Shown: positions 29,241 through 30,260 of the stretch, one piece after another
Layout: every line of letters begins with the position of its first letter
Position numbering within the stretch: position 1 is the stretch's first letter
Assembly: GCA_030770535.1 (NCBI GenBank)
Contig: JASVEC010000218.1
Location: 1-30,260, forward strand
Reading direction: 5' to 3'
Origin: Batkoa obscura
Taxonomy: Eukaryota; Entomophthoromycota; Entomophthoromycetes; Entomophthorales; Batkoaceae
DNA: 30,260 nucleotides
Notes under the pieces: model-generated
The model's database searches: none
Told to the model about the DNA's origin: nothing
Seen by the model: only the letters and a program-made list of their open reading frames with translations
Translations under genes and position numbers: made by a program

Positions 29241-30242
29241 TTAACATGCACGACCCATATGAAGATCAAAATAAGAAAGATGATCATCCACAGACAATAA
29301 AGAATTAACAGAAACAGAACATTTAGCATCTTCTAATGTCAGTGATGAACATTGTATTGTCCCCGATTTAGTTATCCAAAGCTCATTATTATGATGTGAA
29401 AACCCCAACAACCTTGGTGGTAGTCGAGGTACAATATCATATTTATTGACCACCCTTGATGTATAAAAAGAGAAAGAATCATACCATTTAGCGAAATTAT
29501 TGTTACCAACCCTTGGCTCTCCATAAGTGAAAAGCTTCATTCTTTCAGGTGGCAAGCTTAAGCTAAGGAATATGTCTGCGGCGGCTAAAGTAGCAATAGC
29601 GCCACCCAACGAATGACCAGTAACGACTAAATGGTAATCTGGATAAATTTTTAATAGATTGGAAATAATGGGTAAATAATAAGGTCTTAAAGCTTCTGCA
29701 CATCCTTTAAATCCTAAATGGACTTGGATATCAGGTTTGTCAGGTAGTAAACGAGTTCTAAGTATCTTGACATTTTGAAGCCAATTTTTTAAATTAGCAC
29801 TACCACGGAAAGCTATAACTATCGCTTGATTTTTATCATCTATTGTTATAAATGTTCTTGTTTCGGTCCTTTTATCTTCAAATATAGTTGCTTGTTTTAT
29901 GTCATTTCTTAAGAGGCAACGTGAACATGTCCATGATGCCAATAATTCTTTAGGGCAATATGCAGTTGATGCGAAAATGGCGTATTTATTTGATTCTTGT
30001 TCATCCATCTTCTTTAATTTGGATATTATTAGAGTTCGTTCTCTCTCGGTTAATTTATTATCCTCTTCGTTAACTGTTAAATTCATCAAATTATTTATTA
30101 GAGTGGATTCATAACTCAAGGTATCAAGAAATTCTTCTTCGGCTACTATAGTAGCTTCATCTCTAAATGATTTACTAACAACACTTTTAATATATGCTAG
30201 TAATAAGTAGAAATAAAATAATAGTTTGAGAGTATAGCTCAT
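29241..30242 (-). CDS. Secreted class 3 lipase 4
   Basis: Intronless, 333 residues from the ATG at 30242; a longer frame to 30254 has no ATG. Signal peptide about 1-23. The pro-region is short and lacks the Gly/Ala-rich stretch and the NPxxF motif of the other three. Triad Ser211 (GHSLGGAIATL), Asp269 (VNKYDIVPRL) and His321 (VDHLSYFD, the same sequence as in R. miehei lipase). Family cysteines are present (AYC, WTCSRC, QCSS/KCSV, terminal Cys333). It has YGEPRVGN where the others have YGSPR(V/I)GN, so it is the most diverged member. Its promoter lies beyond the window, and only 18 bases upstream are seen. Confidence 0.93.
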   Translation of the reverse strand: MSYTLKLLFYFYLLLAYIKSVVSKSFRDEATIVAEEEFLDTLSYESTLINNLMNLTVNEEDNKLTERERTLIISKLKKMDEQESNKYAIFASTAYCPKELLASWTCSRCLLRNDIKQATIFEDKRTETRTFITIDDKNQAIVIAFRGSANLKNWLQNVKILRTRLLPDKPDIQVHLGFKGCAEALRPYYLPIISNLLKIYPDYHLVVTGHSLGGAIATLAAADIFLSLSLPPERMKLFTYGEPRVGNNNFAKWYDSFSFYTSRVVNKYDIVPRLPPRLLGFSHHNNELWITKSGTIQCSSLTLEDAKCSVSVNSLLSVDDHLSYFDLHMGRAC

Positions 30243-30260
30243 TTTTAAACTCAATAAAAA

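Noticed and set aside
29241-30254. Longer start for lipase 4 at 30254
   Set aside because: The codon there is TTG; the first ATG in frame is at 30242 and gives a good signal peptide.

Overview
The window looks like nuclear DNA from an early-diverging fungus with a very AT-rich genome. It carries fungal housekeeping genes (V-ATPase subunit E, Mediator subunit 31, Kre33/NAT10, mitochondrial LeuRS and IF-3, Vps38/UVRAG, Dnmt2). They are split by many short introns of about 45-115 bases with GTAAGT-like donors. It also carries secreted lipases of the Rhizomucor miehei type. An entomophthoralean such as Conidiobolus would fit the base composition and the lipase family; that placement is inference.

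Layout. Positions 1-1711 hold no gene. On the plus strand follow a secreted phosphodiesterase (1712-2572), a dienelactone-hydrolase protein (2860-3693, 3 exons) and mitochondrial IF-3 (3881-4588). VMA4 (minus, 8 exons) is divergent from a Vps38/UVRAG-family gene (plus, 8 exons), which converges on MED31 (minus, 3 exons). KRE33/NAT10 (minus, 7 exons) fills 9092-12722. A degenerate type II tRNA-like gene lies at 12939-13020. Dnmt2 (plus, 5 exons) and mitochondrial LeuRS (minus, 7 exons) converge and overlap in a 4-base TTAA that carries both stop codons.

From about 18 kb the character changes to accessory: a PY-motif protein, a 2.5 kb stretch with what look like decayed coding remnants, four intronless secreted class 3 lipases (one plus, three minus) and a small secreted double-psi beta-barrel protein. 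I reconstructed 34 introns in eight genes left of 18 kb, and see none in the six genes to the right.

Between the genes lie about 18 copies of one short (93-99 bp) non-autonomous DNA element with 8 bp terminal inverted repeats (GGGGATGT). One copy is nested in another and shows a 4 bp target duplication. Two internal sites in the family vary almost only as CpG/TpG/CpA/TpA, the mark of cytosine-methylation decay. A larger hairpin-forming repeat between two lipases is itself interrupted by one copy.

The lipases and the barrel protein probably act outside the cell on lipids and surfaces of a host or substrate. The housekeeping genes have unrelated roles and are simply neighbours. I did not find a clearly novel multi-gene system; the most unusual items are the repeat family, the lipase array with its odd pro-regions, and the unrecognised remnants near 20 kb.
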